DNA from: Sulfurovum sp.
GTDB lineage: Bacteria; Campylobacterota; Campylobacteria; Campylobacterales; Sulfurovaceae
Reading direction: 5' to 3'
Assembly: GCA_016744875.1 (NCBI GenBank)
Contig: JADGDL010000008.1
Coordinates: forward strand, 1-63,860
DNA: 63,860 nt
A program made the translations under genes and the position numbers. This document shows, piece after piece, positions 7,344 through 15,289 of this stretch (position 1 is its first letter; each line of letters starts with the position of its first letter). The notes under the pieces were generated by a model. That model searched no databases. It saw nothing but the letters and a program-made list of their open reading frames with translations, and had not been told where the DNA came from.

Positions 7344-7362
7344 TTGATTAAATTTTAATCAA
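7344..7362. promoter_or_regulatory. Inverted repeat upstream of porin copy 1
   Basis: Nine-base arms TTGATTAAA and TTTAATCAA around one T, about 70-85 bp before the start codon of porin copy 1. The arms contain the TTGAT/ATCAA half-sites of Crp/FNR-type boxes but with a longer spacing, so the regulator is unknown. Confidence 0.3.
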
Positions 7363-7408
7363 TTTGTTTATGAAGTGAATGTAGAGATATCTTTATGGAA
7401 GATAAAAT

Positions 7409-7456
7409 CCCAAACACTCTCCAGGAGAAGGAGAGTGATGTATTCAAACGTTTGGG
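7409..7456 (-). other. Structured 3' element of porin copy 2 (terminator-like)
   Basis: Outer arms CCCAAAC (7409-7415) and GTTTGGG (7450-7456) enclose the hairpin CACTCTCC (7415-7422) with GGAGAGTG (7430-7437). On the minus strand the structure is followed by ATTTTATCTT, which would fit an intrinsic terminator. The inner hairpin matches that after porin copy 1, whereas the outer arms have different bases but still pair. Confidence 0.5.
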
Positions 7457-7481
7457 AGAAAACTAATGATCTGTCTAAAGA

Positions 7482-8186
7482 TTAAAAACTTGTGCTGATC
7501 GAGGCAACAATATGATCTTCTTCATAATCACCAACTTCAGCTTCAAAATCAGTATAAGCTAGAGTAACTTCAAATTTACCAAATGTTTTTGCAAGTGAAA
7601 CAAGATAGTTTGTTCCAACTTCATCATAGTCACCATAACTAGCAGCAAGAGTAAAATCCATTGGTAACCCAGCAGAAGCACCTACTTCCCAGTAATCAGT
7701 TGTGTCATTTTCAGAATCTAGACCAAATGAGTATTTACCATTTACAGCAGCTACATCAAAGTCATAACTAAGACCAACATATGCTTCATCAAAGTTAAAT
7801 GCATCTGATTCATTTGGGTATGCATAGTAGATATATCCAATATCATATCCGAAACCACCTACTTCACCTGCATATCCTGCGTAGAAGTCTGCTTCTAGGT
7901 TATTGGATGTATCTCCAAATTCAACATTTGAACCCCATGTTCCAAGGTAAAAACCATTGTACCCAAGGTCAAGACCACCTTGAACAGCTGGTGAGTTAGC
8001 TGTTTGAGTCATACCTCTCCATACATAGTTACTTGTAATTGCGAGGTTTGCACTGATCTCTACGGCTGATTCTACTACTACTGGAGCAGGAGCTTCTACC
8101 ATAGGTTCTACTGGAGCGATATCCCCACCTGCGAATGCTGTACTTGCAGCTAATGCGGCTACTAAACTTAATTTTGTTAATTTCAT
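7482..8186 (-). CDS. TorF-family putative porin, copy 2
   Basis: Paralogue of the preceding porin: 234 residues, signal peptide MKLTKLSLVAALAASTAFA, a Pro/Val/Glu-rich linker (APVEPMVEAPAPVV), then SNYVWRGMTQ and the same barrel, ending in Phe. Most of the mature barrel is almost identical to copy 1, pointing to recent duplication or gene conversion. The linker is proline-rich, unlike copy 1. AAGGAAAT precedes the ATG. Located in the outer membrane; substrate unknown. Confidence 0.88.
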   Translation of the reverse strand: MKLTKLSLVAALAASTAFAGGDIAPVEPMVEAPAPVVVESAVEISANLAITSNYVWRGMTQTANSPAVQGGLDLGYNGFYLGTWGSNVEFGDTSNNLEADFYAGYAGEVGGFGYDIGYIYYAYPNESDAFNFDEAYVGLSYDFDVAAVNGKYSFGLDSENDTTDYWEVGASAGLPMDFTLAASYGDYDEVGTNYLVSLAKTFGKFEVTLAYTDFEAEVGDYEEDHIVASISTSF

Positions 8187-8287
8187 GTTATTTCCTTGTT
8201 ATATTTTTTGGATAAGTAATTTTAACATAGGGTTAACAAAAAATGAACGAAGAGTTGATTAATTTTTAGGCAATTGGCTATTTAGGA

Positions 8288-8857
8288 TTATTTATGAGAT
8301 TCACTAGGTATATTTTTGAAGAAGTCTCTTACATACTCATAACCTGAGTAGAGTGTAAGTGCTACAGCGATCCAAAGCAGTGTTTCTCCAAAAGGCCATT
8401 CCATCAGTAGGAAACCAATGGCTATCATCTGAACAACTGTTTTGACCTTACCCATCCATGATGCAGCAATGTCTATACCTTCTGCTACAGCTGAGACACG
8501 AAGTCCTGTGATGAACAGTTCACGTGTGATGATGAGAAAGATAGCCCATGGTGAAGCAGACCCGATCATCATTAAACCTAGAAAACCAGCGAGTGTCAGC
8601 ATCTTATCTGCAAGAGGGTCAAGTATTTTACCCAAAGTTGTGATCTGATCGAAAGTACGTGCAATGTAGCCATCGAAAAAGTCAGTAGCGGAGGCAACCA
8701 CAAAAATAAAGGCTGCAAAATAGTTTAACCAGGATTTATGGATACCCTCAAAAATAGAGGCATCCTGGTTGACTAAAAAAAGAAACATAATAGGAGCAAG
8801 AAGTAGGCGAATAAATGCCAAGATATTTGGAATGTTAAATATTTGTGCTTTATTCAT
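8288..8857 (-). CDS. pgsA: CDP-diacylglycerol-glycerol-3-phosphate 3-phosphatidyltransferase
   Basis: Integral membrane enzyme making phosphatidylglycerol phosphate, the committed step to phosphatidylglycerol and cardiolipin. The CDP-alcohol phosphotransferase signature is complete: DFFDGYIAR...GKILDPLADK. About 189 residues and five to six membrane helices. The frame is open further upstream to 8974, inside the preceding gene, but I place the start at the ATG at 8857 because GGAG lies eight bases before it and the protein then begins MNKAQIFNIPN, as in homologues. It is the last gene of the dapA-fabL-pgsA run. Confidence 0.93.
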   Translation of the reverse strand: MNKAQIFNIPNILAFIRLLLAPIMFLFLVNQDASIFEGIHKSWLNYFAAFIFVVASATDFFDGYIARTFDQITTLGKILDPLADKMLTLAGFLGLMMIGSASPWAIFLIITRELFITGLRVSAVAEGIDIAASWMGKVKTVVQMIAIGFLLMEWPFGETLLWIAVALTLYSGYEYVRDFFKNIPSESHK

Positions 8858-8876
8858 TTTTGCTCCTATAGAGGGC

Positions 8877-9656
8877 TTATCTAAATGTTGTTCCACCATC
8901 AACCACAAGTGTTTGCCCTGTGATCCATGATGCTTCTTCTGTACAAAGGAAATAGACTGATCCAGCAAGGTCATCAGGGCTTCCCATTCTGTTTACGGCT
9001 GAACGTTTGATCGTTTCAGCTTTCACTTCTTCATAGTTTGTAAATGCTTTAAGTGCATCAGTATCAATTGGCCCACCAGATACGGCATTTACTCTAATGC
9101 CCATATCACCAAGCTCTACTGCAGCGTAACGGCTCATTGCTTCAACAGCTGCTTTGTTTGTACCATGACCTGCATAGTTCTCGATGTAAATAAGGTTACC
9201 AGTTGATGAAAGTGTTACGATGGCACCGCCACCCACTTTTTCCATACGTACAGCAGCCTCCTGTGAACCACGAACAAAAGCACCTACTGTTGCAGTATAG
9301 ATGTTCGTTAAACCTTTTGCAGGTCTAAGTTTCATAAATTTACCATAACCGCCAACAACAGGACGGCCATAGATCATTGCGTTTGATACAAAGAAATCTA
9401 CTCTATCAAAATCTTCATCTATAGCTTGGAAAAGTGGTTTAAATCCATCAAGCTCTAAAATATTTAGAGGGTATGCTTTTGCTTTCACACCATATTTACT
9501 CTCTAGATCTGCTGCGATTACTTCAGCAGATTCTTTGTTGGAGTTGTATGTAAATGCGATGTTCACACCATTCTGTGCAAATTTCTCTGCAACTGATTTA
9601 CCAATACCTTTGGTTGCTCCTGTGATAACAAGAGTCTTACCTTTCATGTTTGACAT
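8877..9656 (-). CDS. fabL: Enoyl-[acyl-carrier-protein] reductase, FabL-like SDR
   Basis: Short-chain dehydrogenase of 259 residues. The nucleotide site TGATKGIG is at 12-19, and the catalytic pair is Tyr161 and Lys168 in NYAGHGTNK, i.e. the Y-x6-K spacing of enoyl-ACP reductases rather than the Y-x3-K of ordinary SDRs. Together with the classic TGxxxGIG loop this matches FabL (NADPH-dependent, triclosan-tolerant in Bacillus) better than FabI. It would reduce enoyl-ACP in the last step of each fatty-acid elongation cycle. It starts two bases after the dapA stop; an equivalent dapA-SDR pair occurs in Campylobacter. Whether a FabI exists elsewhere is unknown. Confidence 0.8.
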   Translation of the reverse strand: MSNMKGKTLVITGATKGIGKSVAEKFAQNGVNIAFTYNSNKESAEVIAADLESKYGVKAKAYPLNILELDGFKPLFQAIDEDFDRVDFFVSNAMIYGRPVVGGYGKFMKLRPAKGLTNIYTATVGAFVRGSQEAAVRMEKVGGGAIVTLSSTGNLIYIENYAGHGTNKAAVEAMSRYAAVELGDMGIRVNAVSGGPIDTDALKAFTNYEEVKAETIKRSAVNRMGSPDDLAGSVYFLCTEEASWITGQTLVVDGGTTFR

Positions 9657-9657
9657 A

Positions 9658-10551
9658 TTACGCTCCTACAATTTTGTATTTTTTCATGACTTCTTCGATC
9701 TTCTTCATATTCTCACTGCTTGGGGCGACAAGTGGAAGTCTATACTCCAGTGTATCTGTAAGTCCTGCAATGTACATTGCGGCCTTGATAGGTATAGGGT
9801 TACTTTCACAGAAAAGTACTTTGTTGATCTCAAAGAGTTCATCATTAATGGCTTTAGACCTTACAAAGTCACCTTCAAGTGCCGCATGTGCAAGCTCTGC
9901 TTTCATATCTGGCAATAGGTTGGATGTTACAGAAGTGATCCCTTTCCCTCCACTGGCTAAAATAGGGAAATCGATAGCATCATCACCAGAGAAAACATAA
10001 AGGTCAGGTACTTTTGCCAAAAGCTCAACGGTACGTTCAATAGAACCTGTTGCTTCTTTGATACCCATAATATTTTCTACATCATCAAAAAGTCTTTTTA
10101 CTGTATCAGGTAAGACATCTACACCGGTACGTCCTGGTACATTATAAAGCATAAATGGTACTTTGACTGCAGAGGCGATGGCTTTGTAATGCTGGTAAAG
10201 ACCTTCTTGACTAGGTTTGTTATAGTATGGACTTACAGAAAAAACTGCATCAACACCACATGCCTCAGCATGTTTAGCGATGTCTATAGCTTCATGTGTT
10301 GCATTAGATCCTGCACCTGCAAGTACCTTTGCAGAAGTACCTTTACAAACTTCAACAGCGATCTCAATACATCTTTTATGCTCATCATGACTTAACGTTG
10401 CAGACTCACCTGTAGTACCTACAGGACATACCGCATCTATACCGTTATCTATCTGTCTTTGAATGAGTTTAGCATATGTTGCTTCATCCAGGGTGCCATT
10501 TTTAAATGGTGTGATCAGTGCAGTAGTTGCACCAGTAATGTAATTATTCAT
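9658..10551 (-). CDS. dapA: 4-hydroxy-tetrahydrodipicolinate synthase
   Basis: TIM-barrel lyase that condenses pyruvate with aspartate semialdehyde, opening the diaminopimelate/lysine branch that feeds peptidoglycan. Schiff-base Lys165 in GIKEATGS, Tyr136 in YNVPGRTG and the GTTGES loop (45-50) are all present. 297 residues is the standard length. AGGA lies before the ATG. It sits between the M16 peptidase and fabL, a gene order conserved in Campylobacter. Confidence 0.97.
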   Translation of the reverse strand: MNNYITGATTALITPFKNGTLDEATYAKLIQRQIDNGIDAVCPVGTTGESATLSHDEHKRCIEIAVEVCKGTSAKVLAGAGSNATHEAIDIAKHAEACGVDAVFSVSPYYNKPSQEGLYQHYKAIASAVKVPFMLYNVPGRTGVDVLPDTVKRLFDDVENIMGIKEATGSIERTVELLAKVPDLYVFSGDDAIDFPILASGGKGITSVTSNLLPDMKAELAHAALEGDFVRSKAINDELFEINKVLFCESNPIPIKAAMYIAGLTDTLEYRLPLVAPSSENMKKIEEVMKKYKIVGA

Positions 10552-10561
10552 CTTTGATATC

Positions 10562-11860
10562 CTAATTCTTTTTCAGTATGACTGTGGTTGAAAAGTTATG
10601 ATCAAAATACTTTTTTGCAGTGTCTTGAATATCTTTGAGTGTAATTTTATCTAATTTCTCTTCATATTCAAGTAAAGGTTCTATATTTCCCTTCACATAG
10701 TAATCACCATAGAGACCTGCAACAGAAGATGAACTCTCTAATGAGTAGATATATTCTGCTTTTGTGTTGATCTTAACTTTGTTAAGTTCTGCCTGCGTAA
10801 CATCACCATCTTTAAGTTTTTCCAGTTCCGCAAGAATTTCTTTTTCAACTACATCAGGGGTAATACCGGGAGAACACATTGCCATGATAAGAAATACACC
10901 AGGGTCTTTTAGTTCCATATTGTATCCATAGATTGTGTTAACGAGGTGCTTTTCATTTACTAGTGTTTTTTCAAAACGAGAACTTTTACCAGAAGAGAGT
11001 ATATGACTTATCGCAGACAGTGTCACTTGATCTTCATGTTCATAATTTGGTATAGCATAGGTGATAGCCAGGGTATCTACCTGATTACTCTCTTTATGAA
11101 GTACTGCTCTTTTTGCACCGTCTACTTTAGGTTCTATTGCCGTGACCTCAGGTATGGCATATTCATTCTTGATGTTTCCAAAATATTTTTCACCCTCTTT
11201 AAAGACTTCTTCTGGAGTAATATCTCCAGCAACGACCAAAATAGCATTACTTGGCTGGTAGTAGCGTTGATAAAAGTCTCTAATGTCTTCTATCTTCCAA
11301 GACAAAATATCTTCCATGAAACCTATAGGCAACCAGTGGTAAGGATGGTAGGTGAAGTGTGTATTAAATACTCTAAAATAGAGGTATCCCATAGGGTTAT
11401 TGTCTGTACGAAGACGTCTCTCTTCTGCTACAACATCACGCTCTTTTTGGAACTCTTCATCAGTAAGCTTCAGGTTATGCATAAGTTCAGAGAACAGATC
11501 AAGGCTCAGTGCAAGATTTTTCGAGGCTGTCTTGATGTAGTAGTGGGTCTTGTCAAAACCTGTTGAAGCATTATTGACTCCACCTCTGCTTTTGACGATA
11601 ACGTCAAATTCACCTTCTTTAAGTTTATCGGTAGATTTAAAGGCAAGATGTTCAAGCATATGTGCCATTCCACTTTTTCCCATCACTTCATTTCTGCTTC
11701 CTACTTTATAGTAGATATCTGTTGTGATAACACCCGAGTCATTATCCATAGGTATGACAACGATCTGCATATCGTTCTTAAGTGTTTTTGTAAAATGTTT
11801 TGGCAAAGAGTTAGCCATTGTTACCCCTGTAAATAGTAATATAAGTAATAAATTTTTCAT
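10562..11860 (-). CDS. M16-family zinc peptidase (processing-peptidase-like)
   Basis: Secreted or periplasmic insulinase-family peptidase of 432 residues. A signal peptide (MKNLLLILLFTGVTMA) precedes the inverted zinc motif HMLEH (about 67-71) and the downstream acidic region KERDVVAEERRLR that supplies the third ligand. The second, inactive M16 half follows (about 190-430). I use the ATG at 11860, which overlaps the pyrD stop by one base (TAATG), rather than an upstream TTG, because it gives a clean signal peptide. The family degrades small peptides and is often paired with a non-catalytic partner; none is adjacent here. Confidence 0.9.
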   Translation of the reverse strand: MKNLLLILLFTGVTMANSLPKHFTKTLKNDMQIVVIPMDNDSGVITTDIYYKVGSRNEVMGKSGMAHMLEHLAFKSTDKLKEGEFDVIVKSRGGVNNASTGFDKTHYYIKTASKNLALSLDLFSELMHNLKLTDEEFQKERDVVAEERRLRTDNNPMGYLYFRVFNTHFTYHPYHWLPIGFMEDILSWKIEDIRDFYQRYYQPSNAILVVAGDITPEEVFKEGEKYFGNIKNEYAIPEVTAIEPKVDGAKRAVLHKESNQVDTLAITYAIPNYEHEDQVTLSAISHILSSGKSSRFEKTLVNEKHLVNTIYGYNMELKDPGVFLIMAMCSPGITPDVVEKEILAELEKLKDGDVTQAELNKVKINTKAEYIYSLESSSSVAGLYGDYYVKGNIEPLLEYEEKLDKITLKDIQDTAKKYFDHNFSTTVILKKN

Positions 11861-12924
11861 TATTTCCAATCTGCTCCAATTGCTTCAGAAATATGAGTGT
11901 ACCCATCTTTCTTTAACAATTGTATAATACCTTCATTAATTTCTTTGATAAGTGCTGGACCTCTGTATACCAACATAGAATAAACTTGTACAAGTGATGC
12001 ACCGGCTTTTATACGTTTGTATGCTTCTTCAGCCGAGTCTATACCTCCCACTGAAATGAGAAGTGTCTTTCCATAGAGTTCTTTTCCTATGGCTCTAAAG
12101 AGTGCGTAAGATTTTTCTGTAAGTAGTGCACCGCTTATCCCACCAAAATCTTTTGCATGTTCTGTTAAAGAGTAGTCGATGGTTGTATTGGTAGCGATGA
12201 TCCCTGCTGCACCTGCATCCACTGCTGTCTTACAAAGTACAATGGCATCTTCTGCTTCCATGTCTGGGGCAATTTTAAGAAGAATAGGTTGAGAGGTGAT
12301 CTCTTGTCCCATTTTAAAAATGGCTTTAATAAAGTTTTCATTTTGCAGGTCACGAAGGCCGGGAGTGTTCGGTGATGAAATGTTTATAACGATGTAGTCA
12401 CCATAGTTTTTAAAGGCTTGAAAGAGTATTTCATAGTCATTTAAGGCTTCGTCTTCAGGAGTCACTTTGTTTTTACCGATATTAACGCCCATAGGGTAGT
12501 CAAAAAATTGAATTTTTTTAAGACGACCCAACATATACTCACTACCTTTGTTATTAAAACCCATAGCATTTTGTATAGAATTGTCTTCAATGAGTCTGAA
12601 AAGTCTTGGTTTTACATTACCGTCTTGAGGTTTAGGAGTGACTGTACCAATCTCTGTAAATCCAAAGCCCATAGTAGGCATGGCTGTAATGTACTGACCA
12701 TTCTTATCAAACCCTGCACCTAGACCCACAGGGTTTTTAAATGTGCGTCCAAAGAGTTTTTGTTCGATGCTTGGATCGCTAACAAAGTTTTGTTTTGTCA
12801 CATAACGTAAAAGTGCAGGGCAGTGTGCCACGGTTCGGAGACTAAGTCCTGCTATTGAGTGCGCTGTTTCAGGATCAAGTTTAAAAAGAATTTTTTTGAG
12901 GTTTTGGTAAGAAAAAAGGGACAC
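11860..12924 (-). CDS. pyrD: Dihydroorotate dehydrogenase (quinone), class 2
   Basis: Inner-membrane-associated flavoenzyme oxidising dihydroorotate to orotate with quinone, the fourth step of pyrimidine synthesis. The N-terminal helical hairpin (LKKILFKLDPETAHSIAG) marks class 2; FMN motifs GLGAGFDKNG, NISSPNTPGL with the catalytic serine, TNTT and VGGI follow in order. 354 residues. The start is GTG at 12924 with GGAG upstream and a TATAAT about 25 bp before it. It is translationally coupled to the M16 peptidase. Confidence 0.97.
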   Translation of the reverse strand: MSLFSYQNLKKILFKLDPETAHSIAGLSLRTVAHCPALLRYVTKQNFVSDPSIEQKLFGRTFKNPVGLGAGFDKNGQYITAMPTMGFGFTEIGTVTPKPQDGNVKPRLFRLIEDNSIQNAMGFNNKGSEYMLGRLKKIQFFDYPMGVNIGKNKVTPEDEALNDYEILFQAFKNYGDYIVINISSPNTPGLRDLQNENFIKAIFKMGQEITSQPILLKIAPDMEAEDAIVLCKTAVDAGAAGIIATNTTIDYSLTEHAKDFGGISGALLTEKSYALFRAIGKELYGKTLLISVGGIDSAEEAYKRIKAGASLVQVYSMLVYRGPALIKEINEGIIQLLKKDGYTHISEAIGADWK

Positions 12925-12949
12925 TATAATCTCCGTAATAAATTACGTG

Positions 12950-12955
12950 ATTATA
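12950..12955 (-). promoter_or_regulatory. Predicted -10 box for pyrD
   Basis: TATAAT on the minus strand, 26 bp upstream of the pyrD GTG, giving a short leader that still includes the GGAG site. It likely drives pyrD and the genes behind it. Confidence 0.5.
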
Positions 12956-12963
12956 GCTAAGTA

Positions 12964-13515
12964 TCAATAAAAGTAGTGCAATGCAAAACTCACACCGTGC
13001 ATATATTCTAAAGGATCAAGATCGTCTTCATTTATAAAGTAGTAATGATATGAGACATCTAGGTCGATATTATCTGCAACATAAAAAACAAATCCAAAAT
13101 TGACTCCATAGTATAAGCTACTTGTATCTGTAGGTCTTGTACCGTTAACATCTACTGGCAAGTCCTCTCTGTATGTGTCAAGAGTGTCTTCATCATAACT
13201 CATGTACCCAAGGGTACCACCCAGATAAGGTCTTACCTCAGGTACACCAAACATGTCATCGACAAGGAAGACATCTGCCTCAACTGCAAAAGTTTGTTGG
13301 TTACTGTTACCTGCAACCGTAAACATTGTACGGTAATCCTGTGTTTGTCTACCATACCTTAACCCAAAGGTTGTTTCTTTCTCATCACTAAGATCTGCAT
13401 CTGATACAAACGATACATTCTCATATGAACCGACCAGACCAATAAATCCAAACTGCTCTTGCTCTGCAGAAAGTGTATTAAATAAAAAGACAAAAATAAC
13501 GAAAAATCTTAACAT
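12964..13515 (-). CDS. Predicted outer-membrane beta-barrel protein
   Basis: 183 residues with a signal peptide (MLRFFVIFVFLFNTLSA), then alternating strands rich in Tyr, Gly and Asp (LRYGRQTQDYRTMFTVAG, YLGGTLGYMSYDED, LYYGVNFGFVFYV) and an aromatic C-terminus (ALHYFY), typical of eight-stranded OmpA/OmpW-like barrels. No peptidoglycan-binding domain. It lies between msbA and pyrD on the same strand, with its own short upstream gap. Function unknown; a structural or adhesive small porin is plausible. Confidence 0.75.
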   Translation of the reverse strand: MLRFFVIFVFLFNTLSAEQEQFGFIGLVGSYENVSFVSDADLSDEKETTFGLRYGRQTQDYRTMFTVAGNSNQQTFAVEADVFLVDDMFGVPEVRPYLGGTLGYMSYDEDTLDTYREDLPVDVNGTRPTDTSSLYYGVNFGFVFYVADNIDLDVSYHYYFINEDDLDPLEYMHGVSFALHYFY

Positions 13516-13582
13516 AAACTACTCCATACGTAAAATCATTAATGGGTAGTATAATATCTAGATTTGTGTTAAATCTGAATGA

Positions 13583-15286
13583 TTAAAGTTTTTTTGATAA
13601 GCGTTGATAGACTTCACAATTTTGCAGTAGGTTTTCATGATTGTCAGCACAGATAATTTGACCTTTTTCAAAGACAAGGATCTTATCAGCATCTTCAATG
13701 GTACTAAGTCTGTGTGCTACGGTAAAGGTGATAATCTCTGATTTAAGAGATTTAAGTGCCTGTTGTACTAGGGCTTCACTCTTGTTGTCCAGTGCTGAAG
13801 TGGCTTCATCCAGAATGAGAATATCAGGATTTTTATAAAGTGCTCGTGCCAAGGCGATACGTTGTCTTTGTCCACCTGAGAGATTGTCACCACTTTCAGA
13901 GAGGAGTGTATGTATACCGTCTTCAAGTGTCTCTATAAACTCCATGGCATAAGCTTTACGCAATGCTTCCGTTACTCGCTTTTCATCTATCTCTGCCCCA
14001 TAAGCGACATTTGCAGCAATACTGTCATTAAAAATGTAGATACGTTGTGTCACATAGGCTACTTTTTTGTGCAAAGAGGTGAGGGTAAAGCTTTTATTGT
14101 CACTATTGTTTATGAGGATCGTTCCTGAACTTGGATCATAAAAACGTACTAGTAGATTAACCAATGAACTCTTTCCCGCACCGCTATCACCTACTAGTGC
14201 GATTGAATCACCTTTTTTTGCTTCAAATGATATGTTATCTAAGGCAGGTGTACCGTTATAAGAGAGAAAAACATTTTTAAATGAGACAGATTGGATGAGA
14301 TCATTGAGTTCTTTATCTCCTGAGTTGATATCTGCTTGTGTGTTAAGTAACTCCTGCATACGTGAGTTTGCAATGATCGCATCTTGTGCCTTATTGTACA
14401 AACCGGATATTTTTTTAATAGGTGTATAGAGCATAAAAAGTGCTGTGGCAAAGGCAAAAAAAGCACCTACGGTCATATGCCCGTCAATGACTTCTTTCCC
14501 TCCGATATAGATCACCAATCCTATAGCCACAGAACCGAGTATCTCCATTACAGGTGAGGTAAGGGCATTGGTTCTGATCTGTTTCATAATGAATTTAAAG
14601 ACATTTTGATTTTCTTTTGCAAAACGTTTTTCTTCATAAACTTGTGTAGAGTTTGACTTGATCACTTCAATGTTTGCAAGTATCTCTCCGAGTCGGCTTG
14701 TCATATCTGCGGTACTCTCTTGTGAAAGTTTAGAGTATTTACGCATCTTTTTGGCAAGTTTTGAGAGTGGAAAAATAGCAATAGGCATGATAATGAGAAA
14801 ATATAAGGCAAGTTTAGGACTCTCGTATATAACATAACCGGTAAGGGCAAATATGGTGAGACTCTCTCGTATCAGATCAGGTATGATGTTGGCAACGACC
14901 ATTTGAATACGGGTAATGTCGTTGGTCACACGTGAAAGTAACTCTCCTGAATGCATGTTTCTAAAAAAGTGCATGTCCAAGTAGGTAAGATGCAATACAA
15001 GTCTATCCCGGAGTTTACGTACCACATCTTGACCAATGTATGAGGTGTAGTAGGTTTGTATATATTTACCTATCCCTTTAAGCGTAAAAACACCTACCAA
15101 AAGAAAAGGTATAAGTGCCAGCATCTCTTTGTCTTTGTTAATGAAGACATCATCCAAGACAGGCTTTATGAGTTGAGCTGTACCTGCTGTACCGACTGCT
15201 ACAGCTATCATCCCAAGTACAGCAAAGAAAAATTGACTCTTATAACCGACAAGATAAGGGAGGTACTGTTTGAGTAGGCTTTTCAT
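13583..15286 (-). CDS. msbA: ABC transporter, MsbA-like lipid flippase
   Basis: Fused membrane-ATPase half-transporter of 567 residues. Six transmembrane helices fill about 1-310; the ATPase domain carries Walker A GDSGAGKSS, the signature LSGGQRQRIALARAL, Walker B ILILDEATSALD and the H-loop AHRLST. It probably flips lipid A-core across the inner membrane as a homodimer. Position between cysS and pyrD matches the msbA locus of Campylobacter. The related lipid-linked oligosaccharide flippase PglK is an alternative, though no glycosylation genes are near. Confidence 0.88.
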   Translation of the reverse strand: MKSLLKQYLPYLVGYKSQFFFAVLGMIAVAVGTAGTAQLIKPVLDDVFINKDKEMLALIPFLLVGVFTLKGIGKYIQTYYTSYIGQDVVRKLRDRLVLHLTYLDMHFFRNMHSGELLSRVTNDITRIQMVVANIIPDLIRESLTIFALTGYVIYESPKLALYFLIIMPIAIFPLSKLAKKMRKYSKLSQESTADMTSRLGEILANIEVIKSNSTQVYEEKRFAKENQNVFKFIMKQIRTNALTSPVMEILGSVAIGLVIYIGGKEVIDGHMTVGAFFAFATALFMLYTPIKKISGLYNKAQDAIIANSRMQELLNTQADINSGDKELNDLIQSVSFKNVFLSYNGTPALDNISFEAKKGDSIALVGDSGAGKSSLVNLLVRFYDPSSGTILINNSDNKSFTLTSLHKKVAYVTQRIYIFNDSIAANVAYGAEIDEKRVTEALRKAYAMEFIETLEDGIHTLLSESGDNLSGGQRQRIALARALYKNPDILILDEATSALDNKSEALVQQALKSLKSEIITFTVAHRLSTIEDADKILVFEKGQIICADNHENLLQNCEVYQRLSKKL

Positions 15287-15289
15287 CGT

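Noticed and set aside
8222..8236. TTAAC...GTTAA dyad upstream of porin copy 2, as an NssR/FNR-type box
   Set aside because: The spacing is five rather than four, and it lies in a promoter-like AT-rich tract where such a dyad is likely by chance.
8858..8974. Longer N-terminus of PgsA (39 residues more)
   Set aside because: This part lies inside the FabL gene and has no ribosome site, whereas the ATG at 8857 has GGAG upstream and matches the family N-terminus.
11003..11566. 187-codon open frame antisense to the M16 peptidase
   Set aside because: Composition (Phe/Tyr/Ile/Cys-rich, low charge) is typical of a complement of coding DNA, and the M16 gene on the other strand has all motifs.
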